Shown piece by piece: positions 12,460 through 23,286 of a stretch of DNA of 64,000 bases. Where the stretch lies: NCBI RefSeq assembly GCF_014356525.2, contig NC_052508.1, positions 45,177,858 through 45,241,857 of the forward strand. Reading direction: 5' to 3'. The position numbers were made by a program, and so were the translations under genes. The notes beneath the pieces are model-generated. The model did not search any database, was not told the origin of the DNA, and saw only the letters and a list, made by a program, of their open reading frames with translations. The first letter of the stretch is position 1. Every line of letters begins with the position of its first letter. This DNA is from Nilaparvata lugens (lineage: Eukaryota; Arthropoda; Insecta; Hemiptera; Delphacidae).

Positions 12460-14231
12460 ATGACGGTTGCTGAATTGCTGAGTGATGTTGCTGAGGTTAA
12501 TGCTTACTTTTCAACATCTACTGGCCTTATCATTTATCATCAGAATATCCGTAGTTGCAATTCCAATTTCGATGCATTCTTGTTATATCTCAATGGCTTG
12601 ATCAAAAAGCCTCACATAATTATGCTAAGTGAGGCATGGTTGAATAATGATAGTGATGTTATGTTTTACCAAATTGATCAGTATGAAAGTTTTTCATCGT
12701 TCGATCCTCTGTCAAGAGCTAGTGGAATTGTTTGCTATGTGCATAAATCTATGTATGCTGTGGTGCAGAGGTGCGTTATTGCGAATTGTGATGCATTAAT
12801 GCTAAATTGTATTTATCGGAATTTCAGCTTTACACTTCTGGGTATTTATAGGTTACATTCTGGTGATCGTCGATCTTTTATATCCAATTTCAGTTCTGCA
12901 CTTGATGTATAAATGCTAAGAATTTTGTTTGCATTGGCGATTTTAATCTGGATGTTACTTTGAATGATGCTATCGCTGACGAATATTTAGAGTGCTTAAA
13001 TAGTCATGGTCTAGAGCAGCTTATAGACGTTAACACTAGGGTTAGCGGCCTCTCCTCAACCTGCATTGATCATTTTTCCTATCGCTCCACTCATCTTATC
13101 ATTGACAGAGTTGCCGTGATTGAAAACTTTATTACAGATCACCGAGCCATAGCGGGTGTATTGCCGATTAGTGGAGGCAAACAAAATATACAGGTATCGG
13201 AAGCTGATAAAATTAACTATAATTTGCTAAGTGAAATGTTGAGGCAGCAGTCCTGGCAAAGTGTCTATGAGCTGGATGATACAAATGAGGCATTCAACAA
13301 ATTTTACGAATTGGTTGGTAGTATGTTGAAAAAGGCTACTAAGCGCATTAAATACAACACCAATCTCAAGCTGATAAAACCTTGGATGAGTCCTGGTTTA
13401 ACTAATAGTGTTGCTGTTAGAGATAAACTCTATAAAAAACATAAAAGAGATCCGAATAATGTCTTAATTAAAAATAAATTTTTGTATATGAAAAATAATG
13501 TAAAACGATGGGTGAAGGAGGCTAAATATAACTATTATTCAAACAAACTGAATCAATATGATAAGAATCCCAAAAAATGGGAAGTTCTTCACTCCTTTCT
13601 GCCCGGGGATAGTAAGGTCAACCATGAACTTCATTTGAATGAAGAAGGTAGTGTTATAACTGATAGTAAAACAGTAGCAGGCATCTTCAATGAATACTTT
13701 ATTCAGGTGCCTGAAAGGCTTTCGCAGTCTTGTCCTCCAATATCAGATGATTTGATCAAGCAGTACTCCGATGAATTTAAGAGTGAACATTGTACTAAGA
13801 GTATTTTCATGGCTCCTGTAAGTGAGGCCGAACTTTGTAAAATTATAAAAAATCTTTCAATAAATAAGAGCTCAGGAATCGACATAATTACAGCCAGAAT
13901 ACTAAAAGATAATCTCCCATATTTCTCTAAAATATTACTTCATCTGTTCAACTTATCTATAGCTTCAGGTCAATTTCCAGACATCTTAAAGATTGCTACT
14001 GTCATACCAATTTTCAAAAAGGGAGATCGGTTCTCAAAAAGTAACTATCGCCCAATCTCTCTCTTACCTACTCTATCAAAAGTTTTTGAAAAGCTGATTA
14101 AAAAAAGATTATTGCATTTTTTGGACTCTCACAATTTCTTCTCAAAACAACAATTTGGTTTTAGACAGAACCTCAATACAGAGTATGCATTGCAAAACTT
14201 TTCTAAAAACTATTTATCTTGGTCTGAATAG
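12460..14231 (+). pseudogene. Element B ORF2: endonuclease and reverse transcriptase N-terminus
   Basis: Two frames make up this part. In 12460-12912, IIYHQNIRSCNSN and IIMLSEAWLNND carry the first nuclease motifs. A frameshift near 12905-12920 moves CIGDFNLDVTL, SSTCIDHFSY and ITDHRAIAGV, the remaining catalytic motifs, into the frame open at 12960-14231. That frame continues through LKLIKPWMSPGL to the fingers region (INKSSGIDIITARIL, VIPIFKKGDRFSKSNYRP, KQQFGFRQN). It then shifts again near 14160-14231 before the palm. The enzyme is dead as it stands. Confidence 0.8.
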
Positions 14232-15420
14232 GGGATGTGGGGGCAGGGCTGCGGGCCTTTTTATTGATATCAGTAAGGCATTTGACACAGTTAACCACAG
14301 ATTACTGCTTCATAAGTTGTGGAGGGCGGGCATTAGGGGGGTGGCGTTGGAGTGGCTGAGATCATTTTTGCAGGGTAGAAAGCAAGCTGTTAGAATTGAA
14401 AAGGTAACTAGTAATCTGATGGAAATCCACTATGGAGTGCCACAGGGCTCTGTCCTTGGACCCATCTTATTCTTGGTTTACATCAATGACTTGTTCAGGG
14501 GTAAATTCAAAGGTCAGATAACAGCTTTTGCTGATGACACTGCCCTGGCATATTCAAACACATTAGATCATCTTCGGTTGGATATACAACATGATCTCAA
14601 TAAATTGACATTATAGTTCACCTGCAATAAGCTCTCAATGAATGTTCAGAAAACCAATTACATTTTGTTCAGTCTTATGGGCAGTCTAAGTTTTGCGGAG
14701 CCCATTCAACTGCATACGTGCATTTGTAATTCTGATCATTGTAATTGCCCAATTGTTAAAGGTGAGAATACAGTCAAATATTTGGGTGTTTTCCTTGACC
14801 AAAATGTGTCATGGAAAGCCCACATCTCGTACTTGAAAAAGTCATTGCATTTCTACCTGAGAACTATGTACCAATTAAAGGGTCTTTGTAATCTTAAAGC
14901 TTTAAAAGATGTCTACCATTCATTTGCTCACTCTAGAATTAATTATGGTTTGAGCTGTTGGGGTGGCACCTACTATTCAATTATGAGTCCTATAATCAAA
15001 CTCCAAAAATCACTCATAAGGATTGTAGCAGGAGTGGGTCGCCACGATCATACATTCCCCCTTTTCTGTAGACTTGGTATCCTCCCCATAAGACATTTGT
15101 ATGTGCATAAAGTCTTGTCAATTTTCTATTTAGTGAGCGGTAATGATGGCGTAACTATTGATTATTGTGATTCAGTTACTGGCCCTTATCGTACAAGGCA
15201 GGCTGATGGGTTGTTTGTCCGGGGTGTCAGGCCAAACAGCACTTTATTTAAAAAAACCTTTCTTTTTCTAGCACCAAAATTTTTCAATCAGTTACCTTCC
15301 TCAATGAAAACCCTTTTCAACTGCCACAATAAAATAATAAAAATGAAATTGCATCTGAAAAAATGGCTTCTTTCAATTAGCACAGAAGGATTGGAAGCCA
15401 TGTACTCTGTCACTGCCTAA
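14155..15420 (+). pseudogene. Element B ORF2: reverse transcriptase palm and C-terminus
   Basis: The palm is in 14155-14616: LFIDISKAFDTVNHRLLL (motif A), GVPQGSVLGPILFLVYINDL (motif B) and AFADDTALAYSN (motif C). A TAG at 14614-14616 interrupts it, and the thumb and C-terminal region resumes at 14638-15420 with YLGVFLDQNVSWKAHI, INYGLSCWGGTYYS and RIVAGVGR. The TAG is in the same frame as the following piece, so this break is a simple in-frame stop. The C-terminal region ends at TAA 15418-15420. It is similar in plan to element A but clearly a different family. Confidence 0.8.
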
Positions 15421-15612
15421 TGTATCTAACTTTCGTGCACATTGTATGTACAGAACACTGTCCTCTTGCAAAACAACATTATATAATATACACATGGACT
15501 AGGACTATTACAAAAATGATGTACATAATATCACGCTCATACGATAATTATATCTAATGATTTCCATATAAATCTATCTAAGCTGTTACTATGGAGACAT
15601 ATATATGCGCAG

Positions 15613-15644
<32 letters not shown>

Positions 15645-16257
15645 ATGTGTATTTGGTTTCTATTTTTCATGGAGCTAACAGTTTAATTCAACGCTTGTTT
15701 TGTCCGGTGCTCCTGTATGCGGACGTGACCTTTCTCTTAAGGTCATTTGCATACAGTAATGACTTATTTCTGCATGTTGTATATGTATTATAATCTTTGT
15801 AACTTGTGAATCTCTATCTTGAATTGCTGTCCACTGTTATTTTATTGTATCTCTAGTAGAGTAGTCTTTTTGATGTATTTTTCGTTCGCAGTGTAGCTCT
15901 AGTAGAGTAAGCAATTAACTGTATTGTTTTTTGTTTTTTTTGCTTCTTTGTTTTGTTTTTTTTTTCTCATTGTATTTCTATAGTGGAGCAGAATGATAAT
16001 ACTGCATGCTTAGTTTTCTATCACTTTTAATTTTCACATGTTCTGTATTTTTTTTCACGCAGAAATAAAGTCAAAATTTATTATTATTATTATTATAATT
16101 CGTATGGCTTTTGTTGGTGGGAGGTCCCTTGCGGGAAGGTCCCACCACCTGAATATATAATTTAAGCCGTCAATGGGCCTTACGACTGTCATAATTCAGC
16201 CGGGACCGACAGTTTAACGTGCCCATCCGATAACACGGGAGTGATCTGGTTAAAAAA
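15421..16257 (+). other. 3' UTR of element B and an adjoining repeat fragment
   Basis: Non-coding 3' UTR to 16098, including the dinucleotide (AT)n microsatellite. From 16099 to 16257 a different GC-richer repeat contains a hairpin (GGTGGGA...TCCCACC at about 16115-16147) and GCCGGGACCGACAG. It abuts the truncated exon copy and supplies its alternative C-terminal codons. Its class was not identified. Confidence 0.5.
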
Positions 16258-16377
16258 CTTTTTGGTCGGGGTCGCCGCGGAAGACACCGATTTGCGCTTG
16301 TCGCCGCCGCCACTGATTGCGACCGCAGCGGTCGGGCAGCCCACTTTCTTGCCCATCTGCACTATGGGCACTCGCAC
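16189..16377 (-). pseudogene. Su(z)12: Truncated duplicate of the Su(z)12 terminal exon with repeat-derived end
   Basis: The acceptor and the first 40 codons match the terminal exon at 11872, from VRVPIVQMGKKVGCP to SAATPTKK. At about 16258 similarity stops and the frame runs into repeat DNA, adding FFNQITPVLSDGHVKLS and a few residues before TGA at 16191-16189. If spliced in, this copy would give an earlier, different C-terminus that lacks two of the three RKS motifs. It lies upstream of the full terminal exon in transcript order, with a CR1 element between them. It may be an unused fragment, an alternative last exon, or an assembly duplicate. Confidence 0.55.
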
Positions 16378-16730
16378 CTAACATTTCAATATTACAATAA
16401 TAACAGCTATAATATAATAATGAATAACAATGGTAATATGTATATTTATACTGTATTTCAAGTAGACACCCTATACAGAGTGGGTGAAATGTCTGAAAAC
16501 GGCTTAATATCTCATACACAAAGGTAATTTGACAGTGGGTATGATTGGAGATCCTACTAAAATTGAAAAAACTACTGTACTATGACTTTAAAAATCTGGT
16601 CCGCCATCTTAGAACCGCCATTTTGAATGTAACTTCATATATATTTTTTTAAATAGGAAGGTTGTCGTGCGATACATGATTTCGATACGGAATTTCAAGA
16701 CAGAAATGGCGTAAACCGCACATCGATATC
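16258..16730. repeat. Direct duplication 1, right copy
   Basis: Matches 11757-12229. The right side continues into the rest of the palindromic element, while the left copy is cut at CACATCGATA (12229). The left edge abuts unrelated repeat DNA at 16257. Confidence 0.9.
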
Positions 16731-17097
16731 TCAAACCGTTACGAAGATATTCACTTTATTATACACCTTGTATATTCAATACCAAAATCGGAATCGGAAA
16801 AGAAAGAAATATATTCGTAACAGTTTGAGATATCAATGTGCGATTTTCGCCATTCATTTGTCTTGAAATTCCGTATTAAAATCATATAATTAAATCACTT
16901 ATCGTATGACAACCTTCCTATCTAAAAAAAAATATATAAAGTTACATTCAAAATGGCAGACCAGATTTTCTAAGTCATAGTAAAGTAGTATTTTCAATTT
17001 TAGTAGGATCCCCAATCACACCTACCGTCAAATTACCTTTGTTTATGAGATATTAAGCCGTTCTCGGACATTTCACTCACCCTGTATATTTACTGTA
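16448..17097. repeat. Palindromic MITE with ends near ACCCTGTATA
   Basis: The left arm (16448-16735) and right arm (about 16820-17097) are inverted copies. Landmarks are GTGGGTGAAATGTC against its complement GACATTTCACTCAC, GGAAGGTTGTCGT against ACGACAACCTTCC-like DNA, and ATCGATATCTCAAAC in the centre. It has no coding capacity and is of mariner-like MITE style. Its left arm alone is present at about 11945-12229. Confidence 0.7.
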
Positions 17098-18254
17098 TAA
17101 TTGAATATTCATTTTTGTTGTATATTTTAAAGAAATAAACATTAGATTTGACTTGATTAGTACAGTATTGAAAAATAAGATACAAACGTAATAGTATATT
17201 TCGCACCTAGGGCCGAAAATGACACTTTTCCGGCTCGAAATCGGTTTTCAAGTCCGAGGCCGTAGGCCGAGGACTAGAAAAGATTGAGAGCCGGAAACAC
17301 ATTTTTGCCCGTGGTGCGAACGCTATTTTTCGCCACACATAAAAATAAAACAATATTTAAATATGAGAATAATTGTTTATTAGCCACTTCCGAAAGCAAA
17401 ACTGAAAGTCATAGCTCTAGCAAATCTGAGGTAATCTGAAAATCAGGAAATTGTCCAAGTATTTTAATTTTTCATTCTGATTTGTCTAAATAACCTAAAA
17501 GATTATGTTCAATTATGTTTTAATGTGGGATTTTGAGTTTATACTTTTTATTCTTTCAAGTGACATTAAAATCATATAATTAAATCACTTATCGTATGAC
17601 AACCTTCCTATTTAAAAAAAATATATAAAGTTACATTCAAAATGGCAGATCAGATTTTTTAAGTCATAGTAAAGTAGTATTTTCAATTTGAGTAGGATCC
17701 CCAATCACACCTACCGTCAAATTACCTTTGTTTATGAGATATTAAGCCGTTCTCGGACATTTCACTCACCCTGTATATTTACTGTATAATTGAATATTCA
17801 TTTTTGTTGTATATTTTAAAGAAATAAACATTAGATTTGACTTGATTAGTACAGTATTGAAAAATAAGATACAAACGTAATAGTATATTTTGCACCTAGG
17901 GCCGAAAATGACACTTTTCCGGCTCGAAATCGGTTTTCAAGTCCGAGGCCGTAGGCCGAGGACTAGAAAAGATTGAGAGCCGGAAACACATTTTTGCCCG
18001 TGGTGCGAACGCTATTTTTCGCCACACATAAAAATAAAACAATATTTAAATATGAGAATAATTGTTTATTAGCCACTTCCGAAAGCAAAACTGAAAGTCA
18101 TAGCTCTAGCAAATCTGAGGTAATCTGAAAATCAGGAAATTGTCCAAGTATTTTAATTTTTCATTCTGATTTGTCTAAATAACCTAAAAGATTATGTTCA
18201 ATTATGTTTTAATGTGGGATGTTGAGTTTATACTTTTTTATTCTTTCAAGTGAC
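16875..18254. repeat. Tandem duplication of a roughly 700-bp repeat
   Basis: Unit 1 (16875-17574) and unit 2 (17575-18254) are direct copies with about one difference per hundred bases. Each holds a right arm of the palindromic MITE and a GC-rich block with CCGAGGCCGTAGGCCGAGG and GCCGGAAACAC. Nothing coding is present. Confidence 0.85.
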
Positions 18255-19187
18255 AATAAGATGATATTATTATAAATATTTTGATTCTTGAATAATAAAC
18301 ACAAATAATAAAAAGTTTTTTGATCAGCTGTTTTAGCACACTTGAAATTTGGCCAATATGAATGTCAACGTTAACAATGCTTGTTGTCGTCGAATGTGGA
18401 AGTTTAGGTTAGAAGTTCTATCCTACTCTGAAAATCGAATTTGAATAGTTTATAATATAGGTATCTTATTTGTATTTCATTCATCCAAATAAAATGATAG
18501 AATCTTATTGCAAAATACTTTATTCAATTCTAGAAGCATAAACTGATTCCGTTTCATAAACTATTTTGTAAACACGTTCACATCAAATCAGAATCAGCTG
18601 ACTTCAAGGTTATTTTACAGCCCTAGGGCCGTAAAAATTTTACCGGCCTGGTCAGAAAACAATCACTTTCGGCCTCCATATGATGCACGAAAACCACCAA
18701 GTTTTCATTACATCCAAGTGGGGCGAAAAAGAATATTAAATATTCGATAAATATTTGATTTGATTTGAATAATGTTGAGCAGCCGCAGTGTGTAAGGTTC
18801 GTTGTAATTCTTAATTCAATTTATTATTGCCATCATAGACCATCAAATATATCAGTTTTATTCTTTAATAAAAATTTTCAAGTCTTTTATTCTATTTTTT
18901 TTAAGCAGAGGTTCGAAACCGGTGGGTTGCAATCCAATCGCATTTGATCACGTCGCGGAGTGACTCTAGAAAATAAATTGGAATTCATTGAGTTTCCAGT
19001 AAAGACTTCATTGAAGTTCAGTTTCATTTTTAGAAGGTTTTTACAAACTATCATTTTGAAAACATTGCAATCGGTATTTTTCGTTTTTCTCGAATTCTAC
19101 ATTTCCATTTTATATTATTGAGTTTATTATCTAGATAAATGTGATAGAAAACCGTATAATATTTATAAAGAAGCAAACTACATCAAG
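18255..19187. other. Intronic AT-rich DNA with a repeat fragment
   Basis: No gene seen. 18615-18735 resembles the GC-rich repeats nearby (CCTAGGGCCGTAAAAATT, CTTTCGGCCTCCATATG). Confidence 0.4.
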
Positions 19188-19787
19188 GCTGTTCGGTACA
19201 CTTTTTTATTATTTAAATTGGATAATCTTTTCCAATACAATAATTGTTGAGATCATTATAAGAGTGAGAAAAAGTGGCAACTGAAATTTTTAAGTAGTCT
19301 AATAAGGGAGTTATGGGTTGTTGAAGTGCTAACTTTCCAGATTACGTTTCCTTTCCAGTTCATAAACGGTTTCGACTATATTATTAGAACTTCTCTTGAA
19401 GATTCAAAAAATGTATCTTTCCAAACTAAAACATTAACATCCCCATATCGTTCATAAACAAGAAGAATTTTTGTAAATTCGATAACTTGTTTCTTTTGGC
19501 ATTAATCGCGAAAAAACGCATATTAGAACAAAGCCAATGATATACTGAATGTATTAAAAAAAACCTCCAATGGAAAATTCGAAACCGTTCATGATCTGGA
19601 AAGAAAACGGAGTTTAGCACTTCAACCCAAACAACCCATAAATCGCTTATTAGACCACTTAAAAATTTTAGTTGCCACTTTTTCTCACTCTTATAACGAT
19701 CTTAACAATTATATTGGAAAAGATTATCCAATTAAAAAAAAAAAAAAAATAATAAAATAAAAAGGTGTACCGAACAGACTAATTTAT
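19188..19787. repeat. Foldback MITE, about 600 bp
   Basis: The ends are inverted: GGCTGTTCGGTACAC at about 19188 and GTGTACCGAACAG at about 19775. Similarity runs inward over roughly 200 bp (AAAGATTATCC, GAGAAAAAGTGGCAACT, CCATAA). Non-coding. Confidence 0.7.
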
Positions 19788-19843
19788 CATCAGATACACA
19801 AAACATTGAAATTTGGCAGAGACACGTTCAGTTGAATGTTTTA

Positions 19844-20508
19844 GGCCCGGTTTCCGAGCTCGGGATCTGGACTTACAGAGCCCAGGACTAAAATAAACCC
19901 TCGGATCTAAATCGTCTTTCAGTCAGGGATTCATCTTCTAAACTCCAGGATTTTCAAGTCCTAGACCTATTTTGAGTCCAGGACTTCAAGCAGTAAACTT
20001 GAGGGGAATTCCCAATATTTTGTTGTTGTAATATTAGCAATGGGAGAAAGCTGATAAATACGTGCCGATAGAAATGCGTTGCATTGTAATGTGCAAGCGC
20101 TTTTAACGTTTTTGTTTTTGTTCTCCGTGTCTATTATAGAAATTTATCGAATAATGCCTAATAATAATAATAATAATAATAATTATAGCATATTGCTACT
20201 GTATTTCTAAGCAAAACCTAACCTTTTCAAATGAAACATAAAGATTCAATTTCACGTTATAAAATAACCCTCGTCAGTAATTTTGGATCAAAAATATGAG
20301 TATTGAGTTGAGACTCGGAAGGAGATGAGAATCTAATTCAAGACTATAAGTCTGGACTTATAAGTCCTTCACTCATAAATTATAAACTATAGACTCTAAC
20401 GTGATCTCTAAACTCCAGAGTCTAGTTAAGTCCTCGACTACGTTAACGCCCTGACTCGGAAAGCCAATTTTTTGACTCCAGCTAAATCCCGAGCTCGGAA
20501 ACCAGCCC
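19844..20508. mobile_element. PIF/Harbinger-like MITE, TTA target duplication
   Basis: Starts GGCCCGGTTTCCGAGCTCGG and ends with the inverted GAGCTCGGAAACCAGCCC, flanked by TTA on both sides (19841-19843 and 20509-20511). The three-base TWA target and GGG-starting inverted ends fit the Harbinger superfamily. Non-coding, with repeated AAGTCC-type phrases. Its right edge coincides with the start of duplication 2. Confidence 0.65.
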
Positions 20509-21469
20509 TTAATCTTCATAAAATTACGTCCGAAAAAGGTTTTTGTGAGAAGTTTGAAATGCCCACAAATTACTTCATGATTATAAGATTTTCTATTTAT
20601 ATTACTGAGCTGTTGTTCAATTGTTCAAATGTGGGAGAGATGTGTTAATGGGTCCCGAAAATGAATAAACATTGAAAGGGGGGGGGTCGCCAAAAATAGA
20701 AGTTTGGGAAACACAGTTTTATAAGACTTGGGATGAAACGGATGAGATCTGTTGTACTCGTACATATACAATTTACTATAGTGACATTCATGTTATAAGG
20801 TCAGCACCAGATCAACATTAGTTTGTTATCCTTGTCAGTCATTAGTTGCGGAGGCTATGCATTATATCACAATGGAATGGACTACTACCAGAATATTTAA
20901 TCTCAATTATTATGAAAATTTATTGTGAATTATTTATGACGTGAAAAATCTAATTAATCTCAAGGTTTTCTTCTTAATAAATTGTTTTATTTTACATCAT
21001 ACTTTTTTATTTTATTTTTTATATATTCAACATTGACTGACAACTATTTTTATCTCATTTTTGGATTTGTAGGTTGGACTGTACCTTCCAAATTTACGTT
21101 GAATCCAAAAGTCGTACATGTAACATCTACACAACATGGAGAAGGCTCTACATTGGTAAAGTAGATTCAAGTCTGGTCTTGTAAACTTGACTTGAAGTTA
21201 GCAAAATAGAACTAACATTAATTCATTTAATACAAAACGTCAAGTCAAGTAAACTTGACCAATGTAAACGCCCCTCAACAGCCATCTACTATGGAAGGCG
21301 GTGTAAAAAGAAACGTGGCAATTATCATTTCAAATTTTCTATTATTTCGTGACCAATTCCATACTTCTATATCCAATTTCCATACTTCCTATCGCCCTAA
21401 ATTTACTACCATTTCTATGACTTATTAATAACGTGAATGACACAACTGTATAGGTGAAAAGCTACCAAC

Positions 21470-21685
21470 CTGTTCGCAAGTGCGCTTCTTGGAGACATTG
21501 TCGGCTTTGGCTGAGGCTTGCCGCTCGGGCTTGGGCGACATGTTGCGTGCGTTGCCGCCGGCCACCTTCAGGCGGCGCCTGTTGTCGGCTGCGGTTGCGG
21601 TTGCAGCTGCGGCGGACGCAGGCGGCCGATTCGAGCCCTCTAGCAGCCAATGGTGACGCTGCGCCTGCCATGAGTCTTGCAGCAC
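21470..21685 (-). CDS. Su(z)12: Su(z)12 C-terminal low-complexity exon (in-frame copy)
   Basis: This 216-bp exon (72 codons, phase 0 at both ends) lies between a TTTAG acceptor and a CAG-GTTGG donor. It encodes an Ala/Arg/Lys-rich stretch, including PPASAAAATATAADNRRR, then NMSPKPERQASAKADN and SKKRTCEQ, with no domain I recognise. I assign it to Su(z)12 because strand, GC content and phase continue the VEFS exons, and its phase-0 exit feeds the terminal exon. It would extend the protein beyond the VEFS box as a basic, probably disordered tail. Opposite-strand frames are shadows. The assignment to this gene rests on phase and position, not on homology. Confidence 0.7.
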
Positions 21686-21889
21686 CTAAATCACAATCGT
21701 AATCATTCTATTTCAGATCGTCATCTAACAAGGGCCAGGTCATTAACACTATCATTAGAAGTAAGTATTATCATAATTAATTGTGGTAGTGCCTTTCCTC
21801 AGATTAAGTATTTGTAAACGAGGTCATAAATAGAGAGATGGATCATTTTATTGCAACGACCTCTGAGTTCTTCAAATGCATTATATTAG

Positions 21890-22330
21890 AATATGGTACA
21901 ATATGGATATTGATCAGCCCCCTGTGGGTTGGGGGAACTTCGAGTCGAACATCGTACGAGTTTGTGGGTGGAGAGACCAAACCTTACCACTGCTTAAAGA
22001 AGGGCGGCCATTTAGGCAAAACTTCTTGGGAGAGTGAGGCTTTTGACCCTGTGAAGTTCGGAGGGGCAAAAAAAAAAAACACAAGACATCAGAGATGGGT
22101 GAAGCTCCAGGCACAAATGTGGGTCAAGAGGCTGAGTCAAGGGTGGCCGAACACCCTAGAGGCAACTTGGCCACCCCTTCCTCAGCGGTAGGACCTTCAA
22201 AGAAGGCCAGGAGTGGAACTCACGTAGGTCACGAGGACTAATCAGTCTGAAGAGATGCCAAGCGACAAGCAATCAGGTGAAGAATGGGATGTTTGTGTAG
22301 GGAAAAAGTCCTGGTTCTTGTAAAGGACAC
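21890..22330 (+). pseudogene. Possible retroelement coding remnant (copy in each unit of duplication 2)
   Basis: The plus-strand translation gives short protein-like stretches such as MDIDQPPVGWGNFE, KEGRPFRQNF and MGEAPGTNVGQEAESRV, followed by ATPSSAVGPSKKARSGT. These are split by stops and a poly-A run. GC content is above the surrounding intron. It looks like a decayed ORF of a non-LTR element, but I cannot assign a family. The second copy is at about 24670-25105. Confidence 0.3.
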
Positions 22331-23038
22331 AGTAGTGTCCAGTCAATATAGACATAAAAAAGGGGGTGTGCTTGCAATTTATATTGTGGTTCTGATTTTC
22401 TTAATATTTATTTGGGTACATAAGAGAATCCAGAACCAATTTCTTCATGCAAAATTTTCTTGTGCTAGATATAGAATGACCCAAAAACCTTGAATTTTCG
22501 GCTCATTTTCCAGTTTTCAGCTATTTCTGCCAAATATCGTAATCGGACGGAAAAATTGCTCTCGCATTTTTTTAGATTATAAAATTCTGAATAAAATGAG
22601 ATCATTCGGAATTCTATATCTCCAATTAGTACTGAGTTATGACTTTTCAAAAATGAGTGAAATTTGTAGAAAAAAAATCAATTTTTATGAATTTTAGTTT
22701 TTGATCAACAATATCTTCCGATTGTTACCATTTAGATGTATAATTCAAATCCCTGTGGGTGTATTTTTGTGCTCTACAATCTGAGATCAGGCAGAGCGCT
22801 CTATCTCATATAGATTTCCAGGTACAGCTGACAACAATGCTCCTTGTATTGTGAAAAACACCTAATTTTCCGCTTCAACCATTATCACCAACTACATTGC
22901 CGTCACATTGATAATTCGCTCAATGACATAAGTTCATGAGATTATGTTCTATGAGAATCACCCGTTAGATGCACTTCATTTCAGTATTTCTTAGTGGAGA
23001 GGCGCGCTCAAGGACACCTCAAGGATCAAAATTTGTAA

Positions 23039-23286
23039 CCGCGTATGCACCGCGTGGTAACCAGTTCACCGCTACATTCTCGTGCTAACTGACGCGTTCC
23101 CAACAACTTCTGACCGGATCATACGCGTATCATACGCGTATCATACGCGTATCATACGCGTACCATACGCGTAATGTACTGGCATAGACCGCTGTGATCC
23201 GGTGTAGTGGGCATAGTTGTTATTTTACGTGCCTGGCATGGTCTGACACGGTCCGTGTCTGATACGTTCTAGTGGGTTCGAACCTT
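23039..23286. repeat. 248-bp insert with 11-bp tandem repeats between the duplicated units
   Basis: A GC-richer insert unlike either side. It contains five tandem copies of an 11-bp unit close to ATCATACGCGT (about 23118-23172) and several GATCCGG/ACACGG motifs. It is present only at the junction of the two units of duplication 2. Origin unknown; a small DNA transposon is possible. Confidence 0.7.

Larger units (their letters stand above)
12230..16098 (+). mobile_element. CR1/Jockey-group non-LTR retrotransposon B, ORF2 only
   Basis: A plus-strand element with a short leader (12230-12459), ORF2 in several frames (12460-15420) and a 3' UTR with an (AT)n run (about 15610-15640). It ends in AATAAA (16064-16069) and a (TTA)n tail to 16098. 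No ORF1 is present, so it is 5'-truncated. It lies between the two copies of duplication 1, antisense to Su(z)12. The left boundary is the point where similarity to the right copy of the duplication stops; the true element start may be further in. Confidence 0.8.
20509..23038. repeat. Direct duplication 2, left copy (2.5 kb)
   Basis: Begins TTAATCTTCATAAAATTACG and ends CTCAAGGATCAAAATTT. It is repeated at 23287-25815 with scattered single-base and homopolymer differences. It contains a Su(z)12 exon, a retroelement-like remnant (about 21890-22270) and the left arm of a long inverted repeat. Confidence 0.95.

Noticed and set aside
16115..16147. Strong GC hairpin resembling a terminator
   Set aside because: The genome is eukaryotic; the hairpin is part of a dispersed repeat.
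11757..16730. Element B as an insertion with a 473-bp target duplication
   Set aside because: Non-LTR target duplications are normally a few to a few tens of bases, and extra unrelated DNA (16099-16257) lies inside the right flank.
21454..21702. Plus-strand frame rich in Arg/Leu/Ala over the Su(z)12 exon
   Set aside because: It mirrors a GC-rich minus-strand exon that has proper splice sites and phase.
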